From: Lachnospiraceae bacterium
GTDB taxonomy: Bacteria > Bacillota > Clostridia > Lachnospirales > Lachnospiraceae
Direction: 5' to 3'
Assembly (NCBI GenBank): GCA_900769115.1
Contig: CAAGFJ010000056.1
Location: forward strand, 68,746 to 132,745
Length of the DNA stretch: 64,000 nt
This document shows, in pieces, positions 56,106 through 64,000 of this stretch (position 1 is the stretch's first letter; each line of letters begins with the position of its first letter). A program made the translations under genes and the position numbers. Below the pieces are notes generated by a model, which saw only the letters and a program-made list of their open reading frames with translations, was not told the origin of the DNA and made no database searches.

Positions 56106-56134
56106 TTTACAAAAATAGGTATTTTTATTATAAT
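56106..56134 (+). promoter_or_regulatory. purM-purN-purD promoter
   Basis: TTTACA (56106-56111), 17 bases, and a perfect TATAAT (56129-56134). The -35 begins one base after the hscC stop. Confidence 0.85.
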
Positions 56135-56135
56135 G

Positions 56136-56161
56136 GGGCTGTTGTACTTTAACAACAGTCC
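56136..56161 (+). promoter_or_regulatory. Hairpin at the start of the purM transcript
   Basis: GGGCTGTTGT and ACAACAGTCC form a 10-bp stem (one G-U) around a 6-base loop just downstream of the -10. It could stabilise the mRNA 5' end, terminate weakly (only ATAACAATTTT follows), or act as a protein site. Confidence 0.5.
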
Positions 56162-56186
56162 ATAACAATTTTAGGAGGATGAAAGA

Positions 56187-57212
56187 ATGGATTACAAGAA
56201 TGCCGGTGTAGACATTGAAGCAGGATACAGATCAGTAGAATTGATGAAAGCATCTGTAAAGAAGACGATGCGTGAAGAAGTGATTGGTGGACTTGGAGGA
56301 TTTTCAGGTGCATTTTCTCTTAAGAAGATTAAGGAGATGGAGGATCCGGTTCTCTTATCTGGTACAGATGGATGCGGAACGAAGGTTAAGCTGGCATTTT
56401 TAATGGATAAACATGATACAATTGGTATTGATGCTGTGGCTATGTGTGTGAATGACATTGCGTGTGCAGGTGGCGAACCGTTATTTTTCTTAGATTATAT
56501 TGCCTGTGGTAAGAACTATCCGGAGAAGATCGCAACAATCGTTAGTGGTGTGGCTGAGGGATGTTTACAGTCCGGTGCTGCGTTGATCGGTGGAGAGACA
56601 GCAGAGCATCCGGGTCTTATGCCGGAGGACGAATATGATATTGGCGGTTTTGCAGTTGGTGTTGTGGAACGCAAGAATCTGATTACAGGAGAACATATTA
56701 AGCCGGGCGATGTTTTAGTGGGCATTGCTTCTAGTGGTGTGCATAGTAATGGTTTCTCTTTGGTTCGTAAAGTATTTGAGATGACAAAGGAGTCGTTGGA
56801 TACATATTATGACGAGCTTGGCAAGACATTAGGTGAGGCGTTGATCGCACCTACCAGGATTTATGTGAAAGCACTTCGCAGCGTGAAGGATGCAGGAATT
56901 ACGATCAAGGGCTGTTCCCATATTACAGGTGGCGGTTTCTATGAGAATATTCCTAGAATGCTTCCAGATGGTGTTTGCGCCGTTGTCAAGAAGGATTCCT
57001 ATGAAGTTCCTGCTATTTTCAAATTAATGGCGAAGACAGGTAATATTGAAGAGCAAATGATGTATAATACTTATAATATGGGTATTGGTATGATGCTTGC
57101 GGTAGATGCAGCAGATGCAGATAAGACCGTAGAAGTTTTGAAGGCTGCTGGCGAGGATGCTTTTGTAGTAGGTCATGTAGAAGCAGGCGAGAAGGGTGTT
57201 ACCCTTGTATAG
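56187..57212 (+). CDS. purM: Phosphoribosylformylglycinamidine cyclo-ligase
   Basis: The 341-residue AIR synthetase has MDYKNAGVDIEAGYRSVE, the ATP-binding LLSGTDGCGTKVKLA and DAVAMCVNDIACAGGEPLFF (in part), ALIGGETAEHPG and HITGGGFYENIPRMLP. It closes the imidazole ring of purines. Ribosome binding site AGGAGGATG. purN follows after 29 bases. Confidence 0.96.
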   Translation: MDYKNAGVDIEAGYRSVELMKASVKKTMREEVIGGLGGFSGAFSLKKIKEMEDPVLLSGTDGCGTKVKLAFLMDKHDTIGIDAVAMCVNDIACAGGEPLFFLDYIACGKNYPEKIATIVSGVAEGCLQSGAALIGGETAEHPGLMPEDEYDIGGFAVGVVERKNLITGEHIKPGDVLVGIASSGVHSNGFSLVRKVFEMTKESLDTYYDELGKTLGEALIAPTRIYVKALRSVKDAGITIKGCSHITGGGFYENIPRMLPDGVCAVVKKDSYEVPAIFKLMAKTGNIEEQMMYNTYNMGIGMMLAVDAADADKTVEVLKAAGEDAFVVGHVEAGEKGVTLV

Positions 57213-57241
57213 AGTCGCATCATAACATTGGAGGATGAAGG

Positions 57242-57865
57242 ATGTTAAGAGTAGCAGTTATGGTATCTGGAGGTGGGACGAATCTTCAGGCCATTATAGA
57301 TGCGGTAGACTCTGGAAGAATTACGAATACAGAGTTGGTTGCAGTTGTTAGTAATAATAAGAATGCATATGCGTTAGAGCGTGCGAAGAAAGCAGGTATC
57401 CGTGATATTGTGGTATCTCCGAAGGATTATGAGAGCCGGGAAGCATTTAATCAGGCATTGATAGGGACAGTGGATGCGTTGAAGGTTGATCTGATCGTAT
57501 TGGCAGGATATTTGGTGGTGATTCCACCAGAGATGATCGATCGATATGAGAATCGTATCATCAATATTCATCCATCGCTGATTCCGTCTTTTTGTGGAAC
57601 CGGTTTTTATGGCTTGAAGGTACATGAAGCAGCGTTGCAACGTGGTGTCAAAGTAGTAGGTGCTACAGTACATTTTGTAGATAAAGGTACGGATACAGGT
57701 CCAATCATTTTACAGAAGGCGGTTGCAGTGGAAGAGGGGGATACCCCGAAGATCTTACAGCAGAGAGTAATGGAGCAGGCAGAGTGGATCTTATTGCCAC
57801 AGGCAATTGATGACATTGCGAATAACCGGATTGTTGTAGTTGACGGCAGAGTAGTCATCCGATAA
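57242..57865 (+). CDS. purN: Phosphoribosylglycinamide formyltransferase
   Basis: The 207-residue enzyme transfers formyl from 10-formyl-THF to GAR. Motifs are VMVSGGGTNLQAIIDAV, VDLIVLAGYLVVIPPEM, INIHPSLIPSFCGTGFYGLKVHE (in part) with the catalytic His/Asn region, and VHFVDKGTDTGPII with the catalytic Asp. Full length; purD follows after 29 bases. Confidence 0.96.
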   Translation: MLRVAVMVSGGGTNLQAIIDAVDSGRITNTELVAVVSNNKNAYALERAKKAGIRDIVVSPKDYESREAFNQALIGTVDALKVDLIVLAGYLVVIPPEMIDRYENRIINIHPSLIPSFCGTGFYGLKVHEAALQRGVKVVGATVHFVDKGTDTGPIILQKAVAVEEGDTPKILQQRVMEQAEWILLPQAIDDIANNRIVVVDGRVVIR

Positions 57866-57894
57866 AGAGAATATAGAGAATCAGGAGGATAATC

Positions 57895-59166
57895 ATGAAA
57901 GTATTGATCATTGGAAGTGGCGGAAGAGAGCATGCAATTGCAACCTGTGTTGCAAAGAGCAAACGTGTTTCTAAGATATATGCAGCACCAGGTAATGCAG
58001 GAATTGCAGAATTGGCAGAATGTGTAGATATTTCGGTAATGGATTTTGATAAGCTGGTTGCATTTGCTAAGGATAAAGCAATTGATTTTGTTATTGTCGG
58101 CCCGGATGATCCGTTGGTTGCAGGATGTGTAGACGCATTTGAGCAGGCAGGAATCAAGGTGTTTGGACCGAGAAAGAACGCAGCGATTATTGAAGGTTCT
58201 AAGGCATTTTCTAAGGATCTGATGAAGAAGTATGATATTCCGACTGCAGCATATGAGACATTTGATAATGCAGATGCAGCATTAGCATATCTTGAGACGG
58301 CAGAATTTCCAATCGTATTAAAAGCAGACGGTCTTGCACTTGGCAAAGGTGTGTTGATCTGCAACGATTTAGAGGAAGCCAAAGCCGGTGTGAAGGAGAT
58401 TATGTTAGATAAGCATTTTGGTAATGCTGGTAATAAGATGGTAATCGAAGAGTTTATGACCGGACGTGAGGTATCGGTACTTGCGTTTTGTGATGGAACA
58501 ACCATCAAGACCATGACTTCCGCACAGGATCATAAGAGAGCGAAAGATGGCGATCAGGGACTTAACACAGGAGGAATGGGAACATTTTCTCCAAGTCCGT
58601 TTTATACAGAGGAGATTGATGCTTTTTGTCAGGAGGAGATCTACAAGAAGACAATGGCAGCTATGAAGGCAGAAGGAAGAGACTTTGTAGGTGTTCTGTT
58701 TACCGGACTTATGATCACACCAAAAGGAACTAAGGTATTGGAGTATAACGCCCGGTTCGGAGATCCGGAGGCACAGGTTGTACTTCCTAGAATGAAGAAT
58801 GATATTATTGATGTTATGGAAGCTTGTATTGACGGTACGTTAGACCAGATCGATCTGCAGTTTGAGGATAATGCAGCGGTATGTGTTGTATTAGCATCTG
58901 ACGGTTATCCGGTATCCTATAAAAAAGGCTTCCCGATTCATGGTTTAGAAAAGTTCAAAGATCAGGAAGGCTATTATGTATTCCATGCTGGAACCAAGTT
59001 GGCAGATGGTCAGGTAGTAACCAATGGAGGCCGTGTGCTTGGTGTAACAGCCAAGGGTAAGGATCTTGTGACAGCAAGAGCCAATGCATATCAGGCAACA
59101 GAATGGATTGACTTTGAGAACAAATACATGCGTCATGATATTGGTAAAGCAATTGATGAACAATAG
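57895..59166 (+). CDS. purD: Phosphoribosylamine-glycine ligase
   Basis: The 423-residue ATP-grasp enzyme makes GAR. It starts VLIIGSGGREHAIATCVAKS, contains GPDDPLVAGCVDAFEQAG, the ATP-grasp lid around VLKADGLALGKGVLI, GGMGTFSPSPF and EYNARFGDPEAQVVLPRM. It ends the purM-purN-purD operon. purH and purF are not in this window. Confidence 0.96.
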   Translation: MKVLIIGSGGREHAIATCVAKSKRVSKIYAAPGNAGIAELAECVDISVMDFDKLVAFAKDKAIDFVIVGPDDPLVAGCVDAFEQAGIKVFGPRKNAAIIEGSKAFSKDLMKKYDIPTAAYETFDNADAALAYLETAEFPIVLKADGLALGKGVLICNDLEEAKAGVKEIMLDKHFGNAGNKMVIEEFMTGREVSVLAFCDGTTIKTMTSAQDHKRAKDGDQGLNTGGMGTFSPSPFYTEEIDAFCQEEIYKKTMAAMKAEGRDFVGVLFTGLMITPKGTKVLEYNARFGDPEAQVVLPRMKNDIIDVMEACIDGTLDQIDLQFEDNAAVCVVLASDGYPVSYKKGFPIHGLEKFKDQEGYYVFHAGTKLADGQVVTNGGRVLGVTAKGKDLVTARANAYQATEWIDFENKYMRHDIGKAIDEQ

Positions 59167-59187
59167 AATGGTATGATACAAATGAGG

Positions 59188-59314
59188 GGTCTGTTGTAGA
59201 TACACGATACGTTGAGGTGAATGCTTGACATTGCATACCTGTGCGTTGTGACACAACGGACCTTTCTTGGACTTATTATAAAAATAGCTTGCAAAGTGCG
59301 AAGCGTTTTGCAAG
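59188..59314 (+). promoter_or_regulatory. Hairpin-rich leader upstream of clpC
   Basis: The 185-base gap before clpC contains three inverted repeats: GGTCTGTTG (59188-59196) with CAACGGACC (59254-59262); CGTTGTG-A-CACAACG (59244-59258), which competes with it; and CTTGCAAA (59288-59295) with TTTGCAAG (59307-59314), followed by TTTTAAGG. TTGACA at 59225-59230 has no convincing -10. I see no CtsR heptad (GGTCAAA repeats). Function is unknown; a regulatory leader or purD terminator are both possible. Confidence 0.45.
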
Positions 59315-59351
59315 TTTTAAGGTTTTTGAAAAAGATAGATTGGAGAATGCA

Positions 59352-61805
59352 ATGAAACAGAATTATACTAAAAGTGCCAATAATGCTCTGAAGTATGCAA
59401 AGAAAGTTGCACTACAATTACAACAGGAATATGTAGGAAGCGAGCACCTTCTTCTTGGTCTGATGAAGGAAAAAAGCGGTATTGCTTATGCCGTACTTAC
59501 CAAGAATGGTGTGGAAGAAGAACGCTTAGAGAATCTGACCAGCCAGCTAATGATGGATCACACGAATGTAGCATTGGCGAGCAAGGCAGAATTTTCAAAC
59601 CGATGCCAGGATATTTTGGCACTAGCCGATAAGGAAGCAATGAGATTCAAAGCACAGCAGGTGGGAACAGAGCATTTATTGATTGCAATCGTTAAGCATC
59701 CGGACAGTGTGGCGTTTCGTTTGCTGACTGCAATGAACATAGCTGTTTCTAAGCTGTTTGGGGATATTTTGGCAGCAATGAGCTTAGATCCGGCAATTGT
59801 GAAAGCGGAGATGAATGCCTTGAAATCAAAAGATAAGAAAGGGAAATCCAGTACACCGACGTTGGACCAGTATTCAAGAGATTTCACGCAGTTAGCGAAG
59901 GAAGGAAAATTAGATCCGGTTGTAGGCAGAACTACAGAGATGCAGCGTGTTGTACAGATCTTAAGCAGACGCATGAAGAATAATCCTTGTTTAGTGGGAG
60001 AGCCGGGAGTTGGTAAGACTGCGATTGTTGAGGGCCTGGCACAGATGATCATTGCAGGTGATGTGCCAGAGACGGTACTTGGCAAGCGGTTATTATCTTT
60101 AGATCTTTCCGGTATGGTAGCTGGTTCAAAGTATCGTGGAGAGTTTGAAGAGAGAATTAAGAAACTGATTGCGGAGGTAACGCAGGCAGGGAATGTTATA
60201 TTGTTTGTAGATGAGCTGCATACGTTGATTGGAGCAGGTGGCGCAGAAGGTGCCATTGATGCATCTAACATATTGAAACCGGCACTGTCCCGGGGCGAGA
60301 TTCAGATGATTGGTGCAACCACGACGGCAGAATATCGCAAGTATATAGAGAAAGATGCTGCATTGGAACGCAGATTCCAGCCGGTTACTGTTCAGGAACC
60401 AACCAGTGAAGAAGCAGAATCTATTCTGATGGGACTTCGCCCAATATATGAGTATCATCATGGATTGACAATCAGTGAAGAAGCGGTTAAAGCATGTGTA
60501 ACATTATCGGTTCGTTATCTGAATGACCGTTTTTTGCCAGATAAGGCAATTGATCTGATGGATGAGGCAGCAGCTAAGAAGCGGTTGGCAGCATTTAAGA
60601 TTACACCACAGATGAAACAGATTGATAAGGAATTGGCAGTGTTGAATGAAGAACTGGATCAGTCCTTTATGGAAAATGATCTGGAAACAGCGCATGAGAC
60701 GAAGCTGGCAATCAAGGTATTGGAAGAGAAGCGTGATAAACTGAAAAAGAAGCATGAAAGTGCCATTAAGAGTCAGGATTTGATCCTGAATGAAGAGGAT
60801 ATTGCGCAGGTTGTGTCCGAGTGGACGAAGATACCGGTAAGCCGTTTACAGGAGGAAGAATCCAAGAGACTGCTTCATTTGGAGGATGAGTTGCATAAGC
60901 GTGTCATTGGCCAGAATGAGGCGGTAGAGGCGGTTGCGAAGGCGATTAAACGTGGCAGGGTAGGATTGAAAGATCCAAAGAGGCCAATCGGCTCCTTCCT
61001 GTTCTTAGGTCCTACCGGTGTCGGTAAGACTGAATTATCGAAAGCGTTAGCAGAGACGGTATTTGGAGATGAGAAGAATCTGATCCGGGTTGATATGTCA
61101 GAATATATGGAGAAGCATAGTGTATCTAAGATGATCGGATCACCTCCTGGATATGTTGGTTTTGAGGAAGGCGGACAATTAAGTGAGCAGGTCCGGAAGA
61201 ATCCGTATTCAGTCATTTTGTTTGATGAGATTGAGAAAGCGCATGTTGATATTTTCAATGTGTTGCTACAGATCTTAGATGACGGTCATGTTACGGATGC
61301 ACAAGGACGTAAGGTGGACTTTAAGAATACTATTATCATTATGACAAGTAATGCTGGAGCCTCCCGGATTATGGAACCAAAGAGATTAGGATTTACAAGC
61401 GATTCTTCGGAGGCGAAAGAGCATGAGAATATGAAGAGTGGTGTTATGGAAGAGGTAAAACGCCTCTTCAAACCAGAATTTTTGAATCGTATTGATGATA
61501 CGATCGTATTCCATGCATTGACGAAAGAAGAGGTTAAGAAGATTGCAGATCTGTTGTTACACAATTTTGCAAAACGTGTGAAAGACCAGTTGGACATTGA
61601 TTTGCGCTATGGCGAGGCTGTTAAGAATTATATTTTTGAAAAGGGATATGATAAGAAATACGGTGCCCGTCCGCTTAAGCGTGCCATTCAGAATGAGATT
61701 GAAGACAAGATGGCAGAGGAAATGTTAGCGGGCAATATTCATGGTGGACAGACCGTGCGAATCTCTGTTTTGAAGTCGGGTGTGAAATTTAAAGTGATTG
61801 AGTAA
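59352..61805 (+). CDS. clpC: ATP-dependent Clp protease ATP-binding subunit ClpC
   Basis: The 817-residue AAA+ unfoldase feeds ClpP. It has two Clp-N repeats (about 1-140), D1 with Walker A GEPGVGKTAIVEG, an M-domain coiled coil (about 410-470) and D2 with GPTGVGKTELSKAL. The C-terminal AAA lid contains FEKGYDKKYGARPLKRAI. I start at ATG 59352 (MKQNYTKSANNALKY), with GGAG eight bases upstream; the in-frame reading upstream overlaps the leader hairpins. ctsR, mcsA and mcsB, its usual operon partners, are absent. The next gene follows after 128 bases. Confidence 0.94.
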   Translation: MKQNYTKSANNALKYAKKVALQLQQEYVGSEHLLLGLMKEKSGIAYAVLTKNGVEEERLENLTSQLMMDHTNVALASKAEFSNRCQDILALADKEAMRFKAQQVGTEHLLIAIVKHPDSVAFRLLTAMNIAVSKLFGDILAAMSLDPAIVKAEMNALKSKDKKGKSSTPTLDQYSRDFTQLAKEGKLDPVVGRTTEMQRVVQILSRRMKNNPCLVGEPGVGKTAIVEGLAQMIIAGDVPETVLGKRLLSLDLSGMVAGSKYRGEFEERIKKLIAEVTQAGNVILFVDELHTLIGAGGAEGAIDASNILKPALSRGEIQMIGATTTAEYRKYIEKDAALERRFQPVTVQEPTSEEAESILMGLRPIYEYHHGLTISEEAVKACVTLSVRYLNDRFLPDKAIDLMDEAAAKKRLAAFKITPQMKQIDKELAVLNEELDQSFMENDLETAHETKLAIKVLEEKRDKLKKKHESAIKSQDLILNEEDIAQVVSEWTKIPVSRLQEEESKRLLHLEDELHKRVIGQNEAVEAVAKAIKRGRVGLKDPKRPIGSFLFLGPTGVGKTELSKALAETVFGDEKNLIRVDMSEYMEKHSVSKMIGSPPGYVGFEEGGQLSEQVRKNPYSVILFDEIEKAHVDIFNVLLQILDDGHVTDAQGRKVDFKNTIIIMTSNAGASRIMEPKRLGFTSDSSEAKEHENMKSGVMEEVKRLFKPEFLNRIDDTIVFHALTKEEVKKIADLLLHNFAKRVKDQLDIDLRYGEAVKNYIFEKGYDKKYGARPLKRAIQNEIEDKMAEEMLAGNIHGGQTVRISVLKSGVKFKVIE

Positions 61806-61821
61806 TTAATTAAAAATTCAC

Positions 61822-61850
61822 TGGAAAAAACATACCACATATTGTATACT
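61822..61850 (+). promoter_or_regulatory. Candidate promoter for the small conserved gene
   Basis: TGGAAA (61822-61827), 17 bases, and TATACT (61845-61850), 84 bases before the start. The -35 is weak. Confidence 0.45.
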
Positions 61851-61933
61851 ATAGACACGATAATTGGTTTCTTTTGTGGTAATATGCATAAGGGAAACAT
61901 GCGAATCAGAAGAAAACACAGGAGGATAAAGAG

Positions 61934-62344
61934 ATGGCAGTAGTAAGTGAGCTGATTAAGGAAGAGAACGGAACTCTGAGTTTTGGTAATTATGAGTTGG
62001 ATTCTAAGACTAAGTTAGATGGATTTGAATTCAAAGGAGATAAGTATAAGGTTAAGACATTTAAAGAGATTACAAAGCTTGAGAAGAATGGTTCTTTTGT
62101 ATATGAGTCAGTTCCGGGTACCGCAGTACATGGATTTGATGCATCAGACAATACAGTTGAGTTCCAGGTAGAAGGCACAGAGGATTCTCAGATTACATTG
62201 GAATTAGAAGCAGGACAGGAGTATGTTACAGTTATAGATGGTACAAGTGCAGGTTCCGTGAAGACCAACTTAGGCGGCAAGTTGAACTTAAGTGTAGAAT
62301 TGAATCCGGGACAGGTTTCTACCATTAAGATTGAGAAGTTATAA
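61934..62344 (+). CDS. Conserved hypothetical protein, predicted all-beta
   Basis: The 136-residue acidic protein has no signal peptide or membrane segment and repeated short beta-type phrases (NGTLSFGNYELD, FEFKGDKYKVKTFKEI, ITLELEAGQEYVTVIDG, LNLSVELNPGQVSTIKIEKL in part). I recall near-identical short proteins in Lachnospiraceae labelled endosialidase, a name that nothing in this sequence supports: there is no catalytic motif of sialidases. It has a strong AGGAGG site and lies 11 bases before radA, so it may share that transcript. Function unknown. Confidence 0.8.
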   Translation: MAVVSELIKEENGTLSFGNYELDSKTKLDGFEFKGDKYKVKTFKEITKLEKNGSFVYESVPGTAVHGFDASDNTVEFQVEGTEDSQITLELEAGQEYVTVIDGTSAGSVKTNLGGKLNLSVELNPGQVSTIKIEKL

Positions 62345-62355
62345 AGGGGATTTAT

Positions 62356-63711
62356 ATGGCTAAGGCAAAACAGATCTATTTTTGCCAAGAGTGTGGATAT
62401 GAATCGGCTAAGTGGCTCGGACAATGTCCGGGATGTAAGAATTGGAATACTTTTGTGGAAGAGAAGTTAGTAGTAGGCGTTGGTAAGCATTCTGGGAGAA
62501 CAACAGAGGCAGCAACGCCTACTAGCATTTTACAGGTCGTTACATCCGAGGATACACGCATTGGCACAGGAATGAAAGAATTAGACCGGGTATTAGGTGG
62601 AGGAATTGTGAAAGGTTCTCTGACACTGGTAGGAGGTGATCCGGGAATCGGAAAGTCAACACTGTTGTTGCAGGTGTGCCGGAATCTGACAGCAGCTGAG
62701 CACAAAGTGTTATATGTATCTGGTGAGGAATCGTTGCAACAGATCAAGATTCGGGCAGAACGGTTAGGTGGATTCACGAAGGATATGCTGTTGTTGTGTG
62801 AGACGAATTTAGATGCAATCGAGGGTGGTATTACGAAGATTATGCCGGAGGTTGTAGTAATCGATTCGATTCAGACTATGTATCTAGAAGGAGTTGCAAG
62901 TGGGGCTGGAAGTGTATCGCAGGTGCGGGAGGTAACCGGAAGACTGATGCGGATTGCCAAGCAGTTAAATATTGCAATTTTTATTGTAGGACATGTAACC
63001 AAGGAAGGTACAGTGGCAGGACCTAGAACATTAGAGCATATGGTAGATACCGTACTGTACTTTGAAGGTGAGAAGAATGCGTTGTACCGTATTCTACGTG
63101 GTGTTAAGAATCGTTTTGGCTCAACCAATGAGATTGGTGTTTTTGAGATGAAGGATAATGGTCTGTATGAGGTGGAGAATCCATCACAGGTTATGTTGAA
63201 TGGCAGACCGTTAGATGCAGCAGGTTCTGTTGTAGTCTGTTCGATGGAAGGAACCAGACCAATCCTGATTGAGATACAGGCATTGGTCTGCCAGTCTAAT
63301 TTTAATCTTCCGAGAAGAACATCGGTCGGAATTGATTATAACCGTGTGAATCTGCTTATGGCAGTGTTAGAGAAACGTGCAGGAATGATGCTTGCTGGTA
63401 ATGATGCGTATGTGAATCTTGCAGGTGGAATGAAGTTGAATGAACCTGCGATTGATTTGGGAATTGTGGTGGCACTTGTATCCAGTTTTAAGAATGTTCC
63501 AGTGGATGCACATACGATCATATTTGGTGAAGTAGGATTGGCAGGGGAAGTACGAGGTGTATCTATGGCAGCGCAACGTGTAAAGGAGGCTGCCAAGCTT
63601 GGATTTACGACATGCATTTTGCCAAAGATTAATTGTGAGGGATTAGATTCTGTTCCTGGAATGAAATTAATCGGTGTGCAAAATATAGCAGAGGTACTCT
63701 CATACATATAG
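62356..63711 (+). CDS. radA: DNA repair protein RadA
   Basis: The 451-residue RecA-like branch-migration helicase has an N-terminal C4 zinc finger (CQECGYESAKWLGQCPGC, about 10-27), Walker A GGDPGIGKSTLLLQVCR (about 95-111), the RadA-specific KNRFGSTNEIGVFEM and a C-terminal Lon-protease-like domain (about 280-451; GGMKLNEPAIDLGIVVALVSS in part) without a catalytic Ser/Lys dyad. It is standard in length. A repeat cluster and a large terminator follow. Confidence 0.95.
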   Translation: MAKAKQIYFCQECGYESAKWLGQCPGCKNWNTFVEEKLVVGVGKHSGRTTEAATPTSILQVVTSEDTRIGTGMKELDRVLGGGIVKGSLTLVGGDPGIGKSTLLLQVCRNLTAAEHKVLYVSGEESLQQIKIRAERLGGFTKDMLLLCETNLDAIEGGITKIMPEVVVIDSIQTMYLEGVASGAGSVSQVREVTGRLMRIAKQLNIAIFIVGHVTKEGTVAGPRTLEHMVDTVLYFEGEKNALYRILRGVKNRFGSTNEIGVFEMKDNGLYEVENPSQVMLNGRPLDAAGSVVVCSMEGTRPILIEIQALVCQSNFNLPRRTSVGIDYNRVNLLMAVLEKRAGMMLAGNDAYVNLAGGMKLNEPAIDLGIVVALVSSFKNVPVDAHTIIFGEVGLAGEVRGVSMAAQRVKEAAKLGFTTCILPKINCEGLDSVPGMKLIGVQNIAEVLSYI

Positions 63712-63829
63712 AGAAAGTTGTGCGAATCTCGATATCTTTCAGATATCTCGATTACGGACTAGCGTCCTATAGAAAGTCGTGCGAATCTCGATATCTTTCA
63801 GATATCTCGATTACGGACTAGCGTCCTAT
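63712..63829 (+). repeat. Two near-identical 59-bp tandem repeats after radA
   Basis: Copies 63712-63770 and 63771-63829 differ at one base (T719 to C778 in the last three digits). Each unit contains a GATATC-TTTCA-GATATC hairpin flanked by TCGA and a GGAC-TAGC-GTCC hairpin. The unit start AAGTCGTGC (63774-63782) recurs inverted as GCACGACTT (63894-63902) after the terminator. Possible palindromic intergenic element or structured RNA. Confidence 0.85.
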
Positions 63830-63893
63830 AAAAAAGTCAGCAAACTCAAGGGGTGTAAGCAAGCTTTCACCCCTTGAGTTTCATGACTTTTTT
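63830..63893. terminator. Large bidirectional terminator after the repeats
   Basis: AAAAAAGTCA pairs with TGACTTTTTT, and inside it AAACTCAAGGGGTG pairs perfectly with CACCCCTTGAGTTT around a 12-base loop. A- and T-runs at the ends allow function on both strands. Confidence 0.93.
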
Positions 63894-63933
63894 GCACGAC
63901 TTGAAGTTTGTCGAATATTTTTGAAAAAAGTTG

Positions 63934-63962
63934 TTGACAAGAGGATACGCATGTGATAATAT
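63934..63962 (+). promoter_or_regulatory. Strong sigma-A promoter firing out of the window
   Basis: TTGACA (63934-63939), 17 bases, then TAATAT (63957-63962); TATAAT also reads at 63960-63965 with longer spacing. No start codon with a ribosome binding site appears before the window ends, so the transcript may be a stable RNA or a long leader. A 0A-like box TGTCGAA lies at 63909-63915. Confidence 0.65.
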
Positions 63963-64000
63963 AATCACTGTTGCGGCGATAATGAGTAACAACGAAGCAA

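Noticed and set aside
57855..58514. 219-codon minus-strand frame inside purD
   Set aside because: Antisense to conserved purD motifs and without a ribosome binding site or homology.
59558..60271. 237-codon minus-strand frame inside clpC
   Set aside because: Antisense to the Clp-N and D1 coding region; shadow of codon bias.
63712..63829. CRISPR array
   Set aside because: Only two units, directly adjacent with no unique spacers, so it is a tandem duplication.

Overview
The window looks like chromosomal DNA of a spore-forming member of the Firmicutes, class Clostridia, most likely a gut Lachnospiraceae (Coprococcus/Roseburia-like; the genus is a guess). Supporting signs are moderate G+C, strong AGGAGG-type ribosome binding sites, an intact spoIIIA operon, the recN-spoIVB-spo0A order, the nusB-xseAB-ispA-dxs-tlyA-nadK-argR-recN run, a BspA-like leucine-rich-repeat surface protein and a TPR-DUF4037-DUF4125 protein. 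Nearly all genes lie on the + strand. The only minus-strand genes are a LysR regulator and purC. I see no tRNA, rRNA, IS element, prophage or CRISPR array, and no gene-free stretch longer than about 290 bases.

Layout. 1-5.5 kb: the end of a large BspA-like protein, an AlbA/Schlafen-type regulator and a YqeG-type HAD phosphatase. 5.5-8.2 kb: an AroE-AroK fusion and an M24 aminopeptidase. 8.2-16.3 kb: branched-chain amino acid genes (a divergent LysR regulator, leuC, leuD, leuB, ilvD, ilvB), with a structured inverted-repeat element before ilvD. leuA, ilvC and ilvN are not here. 16.5-22.2 kb: serC-serA, a two-component system and asd. 22.5-25 kb: an odd operon of cbiG, a half-length CbiJ-like protein with a tandem hexapeptide N-terminus, and a YdcF-like membrane protein. 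25-28.3 kb: the TPR-DUF4037-DUF4125 protein and efp. 28.5-33.7 kb: spoIIIAA-AH. 33.8-42.9 kb: an Asp23-family protein, then nusB to recN. 43-46 kb: spoIVB followed by two tandem Spo0A-type regulators with degraded receiver domains. 46-49.2 kb: glgA and rqcH (NFACT). 49.3-59.2 kb: purine genes (purE, convergent purC, purMND), interrupted by a J-like TPR protein and an HscC-type Hsp70. 59.3-63.7 kb: clpC, a small conserved protein and radA. The last 290 bases hold two near-identical 59-bp repeats, a large terminator and a strong promoter firing out of the window.

Functionally, most of the window is biosynthesis (aromatic, branched-chain, serine, aspartate-family, isoprenoid, purine) mixed with sporulation and protein quality control. 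The parts most worth a second look are the tandem Spo0A pair (the first copy lacks the phosphoacceptor Asp), the orphan CbiG/hexapeptide-CbiJ operon, the J-TPR/HscC pair inside the purine genes, the structured element before ilvD and the repeat cluster after radA.
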